From Chloroflexota bacterium (GTDB taxonomy: Bacteria; Chloroflexota; Limnocylindria; Limnocylindrales; CSP1-4), in NCBI GenBank assembly GCA_016191425.1, contig JACPOR010000022.1, positions 25,657-89,656 on the forward strand: 64,000 bases of DNA, given 5' to 3'. Position 1 is the stretch's first letter. Every line of letters begins with the position of its first letter. The position numbers and the translations under genes are program-made. Under the pieces are notes generated by a model that saw only the letters and a list, made by a program, of their open reading frames with translations, had not been told where the DNA came from and ran no database searches. Positions 48,627 through 62,900 of this stretch are shown here, piece after piece.

Positions 48627-50735
48627 ATGACGACGGTCCGGGCCGGTGTTCCCTACCCGCTCGGCGCCACGTACGACCGATGGGGCACCAACTTCAGCCT
48701 CTTCTCGGAAATCGCTGATCGAGTCGAGCTCTGCCTGTTCGACCAGGACGGGATCGAGACGCGTATCCCGATGCCGGAGTCGACCGGCTTCGTCTGGCAT
48801 GGCTACCTGCCCCGGGTGATTGGGGGCCAGCGCTACGGGTACCGCGTCCACGGACCCTGGGATCCCGCGGCGGGCCACCGCTGCAATCCCGCCAAACTGC
48901 TCATGGACCCCTACGCCAGGGCCTTCGAGGGATCCATCGACTGGAGCCCGGCGGTGTTCCCCTACAACCCAGACGATCCCGATGGGCCCGCGTCGGACTC
49001 CGACAGCGCACCGTTCATGCCGCGCAGCGTCGTCGTCGATCCCGAGTTCGACTGGGGGGACGATCGCCCGCCCCGTCACCCTCGGAACGCCTCGGTCATC
49101 TATGAGGTCCACGTCAAGGGTTTCACGGCACGACACCCCGGCATCCCCGAGGAGTTGCGCGGGACCTACGCGGGCCTGGCCCATCCCGTTGCCATCGGAT
49201 ACCTGAAATCGCTTGGGGTCACGGCCGTCGAGCTGCTGCCGATCCACCAGTTCGTCAACGACGCGCGCCTGGCTCGGATGGGCCTGCGGAACTACTGGGG
49301 CTACAACTCGATCGGGTTCCTCGCACCCCACAACGAGTACGCGAGCGTTCCGACCGGGGCGGGCCAGATCGCCGAGTTCAAGTCGATGGTCAGGGCCCTC
49401 CATGCTGCCGACATCGAAGTGATCCTGGACGTCGTCTACAACCACACGGCCGAAGGTGACCACCTGGGCCCGATGCTGTCGTTCAGGGGCATCGACAACG
49501 CGGCGTATTACCGCCTCCTGGCCGACGACAGACGGCGCTACCTGGACTACACCGGCACCGGGAACACCCTCAACGTTCGTCACCCCCACAGCCTGCAGTT
49601 GATCATGGACAGCCTGCGCTACTGGATCCGGGACATGCACGTCGACGGGTTCCGGTTCGACCTCGCGGCCGCGCTCGCCCGCGATCTCCACGACGTCGAC
49701 CGGCTGTCGGCCTTCTTCGATCTCATCCACCAGGACCCGATGATCAACGAGGTCAAGCTGATCGCCGAGCCGTGGGATGTCGGCGAGGGCGGCTACCAGG
49801 TCGGCAACTTCCCGCCGCTGTGGTCCGAATGGAACGGCCGCTACCGGGACACCATTCGAGACTTCTGGCGTGGCACGCCGGCCCCGCTCGCGGACCTCGG
49901 CTACCGACTGACTGGGAGCTCCGACCTCTATGCCTCGAACGGCCGCCGCCCCTACGCCAGCGTCAACTTCGTGACGGCCCACGACGGCTTCACGCTGGCC
50001 GACCTCGTGGCCTACGACGACAAGCACAACGAGGCGAACGGCGAGGGCAACCGGGATGGCGAGCGCGACAACCGGTCGTGGAATCACGGTGCCGAGGGGC
50101 CGACCGACGATCCGCACATCCGGTCCGCGCGCATGCGGGACCAACGCAACATCCTGGCCACCCTCTTCCTGTCCCAGGGCGTGCCGATGCTCCTGGGCGG
50201 CGATGAGATCGGTCGGACCCAGCGTGGCAACAACAACGGTTATGCGCAGGACAACGAGATCTCGTGGTTCGACTGGGAACACGCCGATCTCGATCTCCTC
50301 GACTTCGTGCGCCGACTCATCGCCTTCCGTCGCGAGCACCCGGCATTCCGCCGTCGGCGGTGGTTCCAGGACCGTCCCATCCATGGCGACCAGGCTCACG
50401 AGATCGAATGGCGCGCGCCCGACGGACGTCCCATGGGCGATGGCGACTGGAACGATCCCGTCGACCAGGGGCTCGGTGTCTGCATCTCGAGCGAGGGCCT
50501 CGTCGATGTCGACGGCCTCCCGATCGTCGACGACTGGTTCTTCCTGGCCATCAACCCACGCCCCGACGCACGCGAGTTCGTGGTCCCCGATGCCACCCGG
50601 GCCGCGGCCTGGCAGGTCTGCCTGGACACGGCGGCTGGGCGGCCATTCCCCGCGCGGGGTCGTCGGGTCGCGGCGGGCACGGGCCTGCTCGTGGCCGGCC
50701 ACAGCCTGGCGGTTCTCAAGGGCCGAAAGGCATGA
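48627..50735 (+). CDS. glgX: Glycogen debranching enzyme GlgX/TreX type
   Basis: GH13 debranching enzyme (isoamylase group) that hydrolyses alpha-1,6 branches of glycogen. The product is 702 residues. The N-terminal CBM48-like domain (GVPYPLGATYDRWGTNFSLFSE) is followed by the barrel with VILDVVYNHTAEG (region I), DGFRFDLAAALAR (nucleophile Asp), KLIAEPWDVG (acid/base Glu) and FVTAHDGFTL (third Asp). ATG 48627 matches the usual family start but has no ribosome site. The frame is open upstream and GGAG sits 5 bases before an in-frame ATC at 48558. It starts the glgX-glgE-treS/mak-GH13 group. Confidence 0.95.
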   Translation: MTTVRAGVPYPLGATYDRWGTNFSLFSEIADRVELCLFDQDGIETRIPMPESTGFVWHGYLPRVIGGQRYGYRVHGPWDPAAGHRCNPAKLLMDPYARAFEGSIDWSPAVFPYNPDDPDGPASDSDSAPFMPRSVVVDPEFDWGDDRPPRHPRNASVIYEVHVKGFTARHPGIPEELRGTYAGLAHPVAIGYLKSLGVTAVELLPIHQFVNDARLARMGLRNYWGYNSIGFLAPHNEYASVPTGAGQIAEFKSMVRALHAADIEVILDVVYNHTAEGDHLGPMLSFRGIDNAAYYRLLADDRRRYLDYTGTGNTLNVRHPHSLQLIMDSLRYWIRDMHVDGFRFDLAAALARDLHDVDRLSAFFDLIHQDPMINEVKLIAEPWDVGEGGYQVGNFPPLWSEWNGRYRDTIRDFWRGTPAPLADLGYRLTGSSDLYASNGRRPYASVNFVTAHDGFTLADLVAYDDKHNEANGEGNRDGERDNRSWNHGAEGPTDDPHIRSARMRDQRNILATLFLSQGVPMLLGGDEIGRTQRGNNNGYAQDNEISWFDWEHADLDLLDFVRRLIAFRREHPAFRRRRWFQDRPIHGDQAHEIEWRAPDGRPMGDGDWNDPVDQGLGVCISSEGLVDVDGLPIVDDWFFLAINPRPDAREFVVPDATRAAAWQVCLDTAAGRPFPARGRRVAAGTGLLVAGHSLAVLKGRKA

Positions 50736-50819
50736 GGGCGATACCACGGGCGGCCCACCTGTCCGCAGTCGGCCTCGGCAGTCCCGATCCATCGACGCGG
50801 GCGGACGTTCGCGCCGAGT

Positions 50820-50849
50820 TTGACACCCCCGGCGACCGTGGCATAGGGT
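50820..50849 (+). promoter_or_regulatory. Promoter of the glgE operon
   Basis: TTGACA (50820-50825), 18-base spacer, TAGGGT (50844-50849). The start expected near 50856 gives a leader of about 80 bases to GTG 50938. Confidence 0.7.
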
Positions 50850-50908
50850 CGGGGGGCCAGCCGGGCCATGTCCAGTCCGGCCCGGTCGACCGTTCGGACG
50901 GACAATCC

Positions 50909-50914
50909 AGGAGG
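50909..50914 (+). promoter_or_regulatory. Ribosome site pointing to an ATC codon upstream of glgE
   Basis: A full AGGAGG lies 23 bases before GTG 50938, too far to serve it, but only 5 bases before an in-frame ATC at 50920. No ATG/GTG/TTG occurs between them. Either GTG 50938 works without it or ATC 50920 is the real start. Confidence 0.5.
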
Positions 50915-50937
50915 CTCCCATCGTCGCGCCGGCCCGC

Positions 50938-52946
50938 GTGAACCTTCCTACTGCGGACCCGGGTACCGCGCCCGCCGGGCTGCCCGACGACGGGCGCAGG
51001 CGGGCCATCATCGAGGCCGTCGCACCCCAAGTCGACGGAGGCCGCTTCCCCGTGAAGCGCATCCAGGGCGACGTCGTGGTGGTCGAGGCCGACGCGTTCG
51101 CGGACGGCCACGACATCGTCCTGGCAAGGCTCCTCCATCGACCGCCCGGCACGACCGGCTGGTCCGAACTCGCCATGGACGAGCTCGGCAACGATCGCTG
51201 GCGTGCCTCGTTCCAGGCCGACGCGCTCGGCCGGCACGCATACACGGTGGTCGCCTGGACCGATGCGTGGGCCACGTGGCGGCGGGACCTCCGGAAGCGG
51301 CTCGCCGCCGGCCAGGACGTCAGCGTCGACCTCATGATCGGGGCTGCCCTGGTGGACGGAGCCACGGCCCGCGCACGGGGCAGCGGCGCGATCGGCGACG
51401 CGGCGGCGCTCGACGGCTGGGCGAACGTGCTCCGGAACCCGGAGACCGCGCGAACGGCCACGCGCGCCCTGGACGGGGAACTCGATTCGCTGATGACGGT
51501 CCACCCGGATCGAACCCATCAGACGGTCCTCGAGCCGCCGCTCGAGCTCGTCGTGGAGCCGCCGCTGGCCCGATTCTCCACCTGGTATGAGCTCTTCCCG
51601 CGATCGGCCTCGCCGGATCCGCGACACCATGGAACCTTCGAGGATGTCATCGCCCGCCTCCCCTACATCGCCGATCTGGGCTTCGATATCGTCTACCTGC
51701 CCCCCATCCACCCCATCGGCCTGGCCTTCCGCAAGGGCCCCAACAACGTCATGAAATCCGGGCCGAACGACCCCGGGGTCCCGTGGGCCATCGGCGGCAC
51801 CGAAGGTGGCCACGAGGCCATCCACCCGGAGCTCGGAACGCTCGCCGGGTTCCGCACCCTTGTCCGTGCGGCAGAGGCCAGGGGCATCGCGATCGCCCTC
51901 GACATCGCCTTCCAGGCATCACCGGATCACCCGGCGGTTCGCGAGCATCCCAGCTGGTTCCGGCAGCGGCCCGACGGAACGGTCCAGTACGCCGAGAATC
52001 CGCCGAAGAAATACCAGGACATCTACCCGTTCGATTTCGAGTCTGAGGACTGGCCCGGCCTGTGGGCCTACCTCGAGGGCATCTTCCGCCACTGGATCGC
52101 GCAGGGCGTGCACGTGTTCCGGGTCGACAACCCGCACACCAAGGCCTTCCCGTTCTGGGAGTGGGTGATCGCGCGGATCAAGGCCGACCGCCCGGAGGTC
52201 ATCTTCCTGGCCGAAGCCTTCACCCGGCCCAAGGTCATGTACCGCCTGGCCAAGGTCGGCTTCAGCCAGTCCTACACCTACTTCACCTGGCGAACCAACA
52301 AGCACGAGCTGGCGGACTACCTCCTCGAGCTGTCACGCCCGCCGGTCGCCGACTTCTTCGGCCCGAACTTCTGGCCCAATACGCCGGACATCCTGCACGC
52401 CACCCTGCAGGAGGGTGGCCGGCCAATGTTCCAGGCCCGCTACATCCTCGCCGCGACCTCGTCCTCGAACATCGGGATCTACGGGCCGGCCTTTGAGCTC
52501 GGCGAGAACACCCCGCTCGAGCCCGGCAGCGAGGAATACCGCGATTCGGAGAAGTACCAGCAGCGGACCTGGAACCTCGAGGATCCGGACAGCATCGCGC
52601 CGCTGATCCGACGCCTGAACGAGGTACGGCGGCAACATCCGGCACTGCAGGCGAATTCCGGGCTTGCGATTCAGCGCATCGATGACGAGCGGCTCATCGC
52701 CTATTCCAAGCGCACGGAGGACCGCTCGGATCGAGTGCTGACGATCGTCAGCCTCGCCCCAGACGAGATTCGATCGGGCACACTGCACCTCGACCTGGCC
52801 GATCTCTGGCTCGATCCCCTGCGTTCGTACGAGGTCGAAGACCTCGTTTCCGGCAGCGTTGAACGGTGGACGGGCGATGAGATCCCGATCGTGATCGACC
52901 CCGCGATTCTCCCCGCCCGGGTTCTGCACATCCGAGGGCGGCGCTG

Positions 52947-52947
<1 letters not shown>
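50938..52947 (+). CDS. glgE: Alpha-1,4-glucan:maltose-1-phosphate maltosyltransferase
   Basis: GH13_3 enzyme that extends alpha-1,4-glucan with maltosyl units from maltose-1-phosphate. The product is 669 residues. The N-terminal domain N/S is at about 1-215 and the barrel from [29 protein letters not shown] holds nucleophile Asp397, [13 protein letters not shown] acid/base Glu426, and [10 protein letters not shown] the third Asp; Streptomyces GlgE uses D394/E423, the same spacing. DYxxK-type [16 protein letters not shown] is also typical. GTG 50938 is the first ordinary start codon; ATC 50920 has the better ribosome site. It overlaps treS by one base. Confidence 0.96.
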
Positions 52948-56368
<3,421 letters not shown>

Positions 56369-56372
<4 letters not shown>

Positions 56373-59300
56373 ATCGGCGCCGGGATCCGGCCGCCGTCCG
56401 CCTCGCGCGGACGGCCCAGGCCCGTTATGGACTCCATGCGGCACCGACCGGCCGACGCGGGGACATCGGCCTCGCGGACGGCCCGACGTCGCGGGCCGTG
56501 GCCGCCCAGATGAACGCCAAGCGAGCACCCGGTGCGGGGTCGGTCCAGGCCGGCGATGTGGCCGCCCTCAGCCTCCTTCACGAGATCGCGCATCTGCTGG
56601 TGGAGCGGTTCGAGGAGGCCAGACCGCGGGCGCGCCAACAGGCGGCGGATGGCCTTCGAGCCCGCCTCGGCCGCGATGGCGATCGTGTCCTGGAACGCTT
56701 CGCGAAGAACTTTCCGGCTCGGTTGTCCGAACCCGAGGACGCGGCCAGCATCGTGGGCGAGCTGATCCTGACTCGCCTCGCGAACGAGAACCCGGCCCTG
56801 GGGCCGGTGCGTGAGCTCGTCGACGACGCCCCGCTCGCCAGGTCGGCCAAGTACGGCCGCGCGGTCGCCGAGCTTGAGGAGCTGCTCATCGCGGCCGGGC
56901 CGGTCCCCACGGCCGGCGACGGCGGTCGGGCGGCCACGAATCTCCTCGACCTGTTGCGCGCGCCGACGCGTCATGCCCCGACCTCGCTCGCCGGACAGCT
57001 GCGTTACATCCGCGAGAACTGGCCGGCGCTCCTCGGCGACAACTTCGGTGGCCTGCTCGACCGCCTGGACGTCGCCCTCGGCGTCCTCGCCGAGGAAGAA
57101 CGCGGACTCCATCGCCGGTTCGGCGGGGGTGGTCCGGGCGGCGAGCCGCGCGAAGGGCCCGAATTCCTGGGACTCGACGCGGAGGTCGAGCGATTCAGCA
57201 CGGATTCCGAGTGGATGCCGAGGCTCGTCCTGATGGCCAAGGCCACCTATGTCTGGCTGGACCAGCTCTCGAGGCGGTACGAGCGCGATATCCGGACACT
57301 CGACGCCATTCCGGACGAGGAGCTCGACCGGCTTCGAAGCTGGGGCGTCACGGGACTCTGGCTCATCGGCCTGTGGCAGCGCTCGCGGGCGTCGGAGACG
57401 ATCAAGCGTCGACGCGGCAACCTGGACGCGGTCGCGTCGGCCTACTCCCTCGATGACTACCGGATCTCGGACGATATCGGCGGTGAGGGCGCCTTCGCGA
57501 ATCTTCGCGACCGGGCGTGGGCCCGTGGCATTCGCCTCGCCAGCGACATGGTGCCCAACCACATGGGCATCGACTCGTCCTGGGTGATCGAGCATCCCGA
57601 GTGGTTCCTGTCCGTGCCCGAGCCCCCCTATCCGGCCTACACGTTCAACGGACCGGACGTGTCGCCGGACGGACGCGTCTCGATCGTCCTCGAGGACCAT
57701 TACTGGGACAACACCGATGCCGCGGTCGTGTTCAAGCACCACGACCATGCGTCGGGCGTGAGCCGCTTCATCTACCACGGCAACGACGGGACGAGCTTTC
57801 CCTGGAATGACACGGCCCAGCTCGACTTCATCAAGGCCGAGGTCCGGGAACAGGTCATCGGGACGATCCTCGCCGTGGCCCGACGATTCCCGGTCATCCG
57901 CTTCGACGCGGCGATGGTCCTTGCCCGCAAGCACGTCGAGCGCCTCTGGTGGCCGCAACCGGGTGCCGGCGACGGCATCCCGTCACGGGCCGAGCACGCG
58001 ATGCGCAAGGCCACCTTCAACAAGCTGATGCCCACCGAGTTCTGGCGTGAAGTCGTCGATCGCGTGGCCGCGGAGGTTCCCGGCACCCTCCTCCTGGCCG
58101 AGGCGTTCTGGCTCCTGGAGGGGTACTTTGTGCGGACGCTCGGCATGCACCGTGTCTACAACAGCGCCTTCATGCACATGCTCCGGGACGAGGACAACGC
58201 CGGCTATCGGCGGGTCATCCGGGAGACCCTGGAATTCGACCCGGAGATTCTCAAGCGCTACGTGAACTTCATGAGCAACCCGGACGAGGAGACGGCCCTC
58301 GAGCAATTCGGGTCCGGGGACAAGTACCTCGGCGTCGCCACGCTGCTGATGACGCTGCCCGGCCTGCCGATGCTGGGTCACGGCCAGGTGGAGGGCTTCA
58401 CCGAGAAGTACGGGATGGAGTTCCGGCGGGCCCGCCTCGATGAACGGCCCGATGAGGGCCTGGTCGCCCGCCACGAACAGCACGTCTTCCCGCTCATGCA
58501 CCGCCGCGCGATGTTCGCCGAGGCTCGCGACTTCGTGCTCTACGATTTCATCAGGGATGACGGATCGGTCGACGAGCACGTCTATGCCTATTCGAACGGA
58601 TGGGGCGACAGCCGCTCGCTGATCGTCTACCACAATCGCTTCGGCGACACCGCCGGGACGATCCGCGAGTCGGTTCCGTTTGCGGTGAAGCAGCCCGATG
58701 GATCGAAGACGCAGGTCCGGCGCTCGCTGGCCGATGGCCTCGCCATCCCGTCCGGTCCGGATGTCCTCATCGGCTTCCGTGACGAGCGGGCCGGCCTCGA
58801 GTATCTGCTGCCCGCGACCCGCCTGCACGAGGGCGGGCTGCACCTCAGGCTCGACGCCTATCGCTGTCATGTTCTGACGGGCTTCCGGGAGCTCCGTGAT
58901 GTGCCGGGCCGACCCTGGAGGCGGCTTGCAGCAGACATCGGCGACCGCGGCGTGGCCAGCCTGGACGACGCGATGCGCGACCTCGAACTCGCGCCCATTC
59001 ACGATGTGCTCAGCGCGGCGGTGGCCGATGTAGGTCGGCTGCCGGACCTGATCCGCGCCATCCGGGTGGCGCAGGGTCCGAGTGACGTGCACGCGGCGGG
59101 CGAGCCGCACGCGGCGGGCGAGCCGCACGCCTCGGGCGATGGGGTCGGAGCGGGAACTCCGCGGGTTCCAGGTGAGGCGGCTCGCGCCGATCATGAACGC
59201 GCGGCGATGCGCCGGGTCGCCATCGCCCGGATCGCACCGGACCCACGCACGGCCGCCGTCCTCGAGGCCTGGGCGCTCCTCGATCCCCTGCTCGAGGCAT

Positions 59301-59710
59301 TCGGACCCGGTGTGTTCAGCGAGCTGCGCCTGGGCGGACCGCTGGATCACACGCTCGCGGAACGACACGGCCTCGACGTCACGACGGCACACGACACCGG
59401 CTGGGACGGAGCGGCCCTGGTGGCGGCCAAATCGGCGCCGAACGGCGATCGGGCTTGCCTGGCGGCATGGGTCGTGGATCCAACGGTCCGGGCCGCGCTC
59501 GGCGTTCACGAGGCCGGCGGCATCGAGTGGCTGGACGGCGACGCGGCCGCCGCCCTGATCGAGCGGGTCGCCCTCGCCCAGATTGTGGATGGCGCCCAGC
59601 CACGCACGGCGCACTTGCGCTCTGCGCGACTCCGCCGGATGGTGGATCGATCCGGTTATCGCACCGACGCACTCGCCGGCCCCGGCCAGCGCCGACGCCC
59701 ATACGCCTGA
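56369..59710 (+). CDS. Large GH13 alpha-amylase family protein of unknown specificity
   Basis: 1113-residue protein, fourth gene of the GlgE group (4-base overlap with treS). The helical N-terminal region of about 270 residues ([38 protein letters not shown]) has no family I know. The GH13 barrel then shows [10 protein letters not shown] (region I), [14 protein letters not shown] (Asp513), [14 protein letters not shown] (Glu578) and [16 protein letters not shown] (Asp639). Region IV has NPD where most GH13 enzymes have NHD, so the transition-state His is missing. The C-terminal region of about 360 residues contains a AAGEPH repeat (59094-59129) and a final helical part. The triad is intact, so it is probably active on alpha-glucan or maltose-phosphate products. 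TreY and GlgB signatures were not seen. Confidence 0.85.
59094..59138 (+). repeat. 18-bp tandem repeat inside the GH13 gene
   Basis: Two exact and one diverged copy coding for [18 protein letters not shown], in the linker between the barrel-containing part and the C-terminal region. In frame, so tolerated. Confidence 0.75.
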
Positions 59711-59863
59711 CGCGATCCTGCCATCCAGCAGCAAGGCACGGCGCGGCCACGTTGGTGCTGCGAAAGCCGCCGCCACTGATGAGAGTGATCGACAGCCCGG
59801 CCCGGAGCGCCGTGTGGAACGCCTGGTCGACGGACCCGAGGCGAAACGACGGGCGTCATGGCC

Positions 59864-59891
59864 TCCCAGGGTGCGCGAGTCGTGCCTGGGA
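59864..59891. terminator. Weak hairpin between convergent GH13 and helicase genes
   Basis: TCCCAGG / CCTGGGA (7 bp) with a 14-base loop, in the 206-base gap between the convergent stops at 59710 and 59917. No U tract; the rest of the gap shows nothing recognisable. Confidence 0.3.
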
Positions 59892-59916
59892 TGGGCGCTC
59901 CCTTCGAGCCGACCCG

Positions 59917-62900
59917 TCAGCGGACTCGCAGCACGAAGCCTCGATATCCCACAGTGAAACCTGAGGCAAGAAGCACGGCACGTCGAGGCGAGTCGGCCAC
60001 GGGCAGCCCGTCGATTCGGGTGATGACCAGCTCCCGATCCCGTCCGTCGCCGACGAGCGAGCGGAGAGCCGACAGGGCCAGGGCGGCGATGGCCGCGTCA
60101 TCGAACGCTGGCAGCGTCTGGAGCGTCCGTCCGCCACGCTCGACGTACAGCACGGCCGACCCGTCCACCATGGCCACGTACGCGCCGGCTGCGCGTGCCA
60201 ACGGGCGCCGGTCCGTGTCGCCCCGGCGCGGCCAGGGCAGCGCAGCGCCGTACGGGTTCGCCGGATCCGCGGCCGCGAGCACCTGTACGACAGAGCGCCC
60301 GCCGCTGCTCGTGGCGTCGCGCACCGCCCGAAGTCGATCGATCGCCCCGGGCAGGGCGAACTGGGCCGCGCCGAGTCCCTCGACGAAGTACCCACGTCGG
60401 ATCCGCCCGGCGTCCTCCAATGCGCGGAGGACCGGGTAGACCCCGGCGAATCCGCCGGCGATGCCCTCGGCCATGACGGCATCACGAACGAGCACACCGT
60501 GCCGATCGAGCAGGGCAAGGGCCGTGGCATGAAGACGCTCCGTCGGCGTTTTGGATATCGCATTGCCCTGCACCAGGGACCATCGCCCCGCCGCCTCGGG
60601 CGGCCCGAGTGCCGTGAGCCGGCCGTTGCGCGGCCGGGACGTCGACCGAGTCGGCCGCTTCCAACGGAGGGCCCGGAGTGGCGCGAAGGTGTCATTGGTG
60701 ACCTCACCGGCCCAGACCAGGTCCCAGAGGGCGTCGAGCGCCGCGCGATCGGACCCGGCGCCGGCCACCGCGAACAGCTCCCGATAGAACGACGCACCAC
60801 GACGTTCCAGGTGCTCCCGGATCGCCGCATGCGCGGGGCCGCCAGGGCGATCGGATGCGTCGAGGGGCCAGTCGGGGCGCAGCGCTTCGCGGCCGGGACG
60901 GTAGAGGACGACGCGGCCATCGTCGCGGCCCAGGCTCCCCCGCCCGATCCAGGCGACTTCGCCGAGCGCCCCCAGCTCATCGAGCAGCCGCGGTTGGTAC
61001 CCCGGGATGCGGGCCGGCAGGATGTCACGTTCCAGGACGGACGCAGGGATCGCCACGCCGGAGAGCTGGTCCACCACGTCGGCCAGGCGCTCGAGTGCTG
61101 CCGTCCCGCGGAGCGGGGCAGCAACGTCCGGGAAGGCAGCAACCCTCTGCCAGGCCGGAAGGAACCGAGCCAGCGCCACCGCATCCACGGGCTCGACGGC
61201 GTGGCGCAATCGTGCCAGCGAGCGACGTCGCAGGAGGCGCAGGACCTCGGGATCACACCACTCACGCTCGCTGCCTCCGGGCCGGAATTCGCCGCGGACC
61301 AGGGTGCCTGCCTCGCCGAGTCGGGCGAGGGCGTCGGCGACGACGCCGACGGGAAGGGCCCACCGACCGGCCGGATCGGTGGCGAGAAACGGACCATGGG
61401 TCCGCGCCCAGCGGGCCAGCAGCCCGTCCAGTGCCCCAACCACGGGCTCCAGGAAGACCTCTGGCAGCCCGTCGGGCGGCATCGCTCCAACGCCGTCGCG
61501 GTACCGCCCGGCATCTTCGACCGCGATCCAGCGGTCCTCGCCGCCGATCCGGCTGACCACGGCCCGCCGCGCCGTCCGCAGCTCCGCCAGCCAGGGTCCG
61601 GCCGCGTCCGCACCACCGGTCGCCCGCGCCGCCACCTCGATCGAGGACAGGTCGCCGAGACGGCGCAGCAGGTCGTGCACCTGGTCGAGCGTGTCGGCCC
61701 GGCGGTTCTCGCGGAGCGCCTGGAGCGACAGCTCGAGGTCCGCCAGGGCCTCGGGATCGAGAAGCTCACGGATCTCCTCCTGACCAAGCAACTCGCGCAG
61801 GAGGTCGCGATCGAGCGCCAGCGCACCGGCCCGCCGCTCCGCCAGCGGGGCGTCACCCTCGTACATGTAAGCCGCGACGTAATCGAACAGGAACGACGAC
61901 GCAAACGGCGAGGCCCGGGTCGTCTCGACGGCATGGACGCTGATCTCGCGCCGCTCGACGGCCGAGAGCACCGCGCAAAGGGCCTCGAGGTCAAAGACGT
62001 CCGACAGGCACTCCCGGTAGGTCTCGACGAGGATCGGGAAGCTCCCGTAGCGCGAGGCGACCGCCAGCAGGTCGGCGGCTCGCTGGCGCTGCTGCCAGAG
62101 CGGGGTTCGCGTCCCGGGCCGCCGGCGCGGCAGCAGCAGCGCTCGCCCGGCGTTCTCGCGGAATCGCGAGGCAAACAGCGCGGACCCGCCTACGGCTTCG
62201 ATCACGAGGTCCTCGATCTCGTCGGCCGCCGGAAGAAGCAGCGCCTCGATCTCGGCGAGGCTTGCGAGGCTGTCATCACCCTCGCCCTCAGGCAAGCGCA
62301 CGGCAATCCCGTCGTCAGACCAGATGGCCCGGACCTCGATCCCCAGCCGTTCGCGCAGGCGCTGCTCGATGGCAAGCGTCCACGGCGCGTGAACGCGTCC
62401 ACCGAACGGGCTCAGGATCACGAGTCGCCAATCTCCCAGCTCATCGCGGAAGCGTTGAACGACGATCCGGCGATCGGTCGGCAACGCGCCGGACACGTCG
62501 CGCTCCTCCTCGAGGTACGCAAGAAGGTTGTCCGCTGCGAGCTGGTCCAGGTCGTGGGTGGTGCGGAGCCGGTCGTGGAGGGCCTTGCGGCCACGTTTGC
62601 CGCGCCCGAGATCGGCCTCGGCCTCCCGCACGAAGGCACCGATCGCGCGGCCGAGTTCGATCGGGCGGCCGACCGCATCCCCCTTCCAGAACGGGAGCTT
62701 GCCGGGCACGCCCGGCGCCGGCTGCACGATGACCCGATCCGGCGTGATCTCGAGGATGCGCCAGCTGCTGGCGCCCAGCACGATGACATCGCCGTGCATC
62801 CCCGCCCGGAGTTCGTAGACCATCTCCTCGTCCAGCTCGCCCACCCGCCGGCCGGGCGTGCCTGGTTCGCCGGCGAGGAACACGCCGAACAGCCCTCGAT

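Noticed and set aside
48567..51461. 964-residue open frame antisense to glgX/glgE, and similar long antisense frames at 3876-6383, 35135-36907 and 52701-55022
   Set aside because: High-GC coding sequence leaves the complementary frames open. These products are Arg/Gly/Asp-rich, lack any family motif and mirror genes with clear domain evidence.
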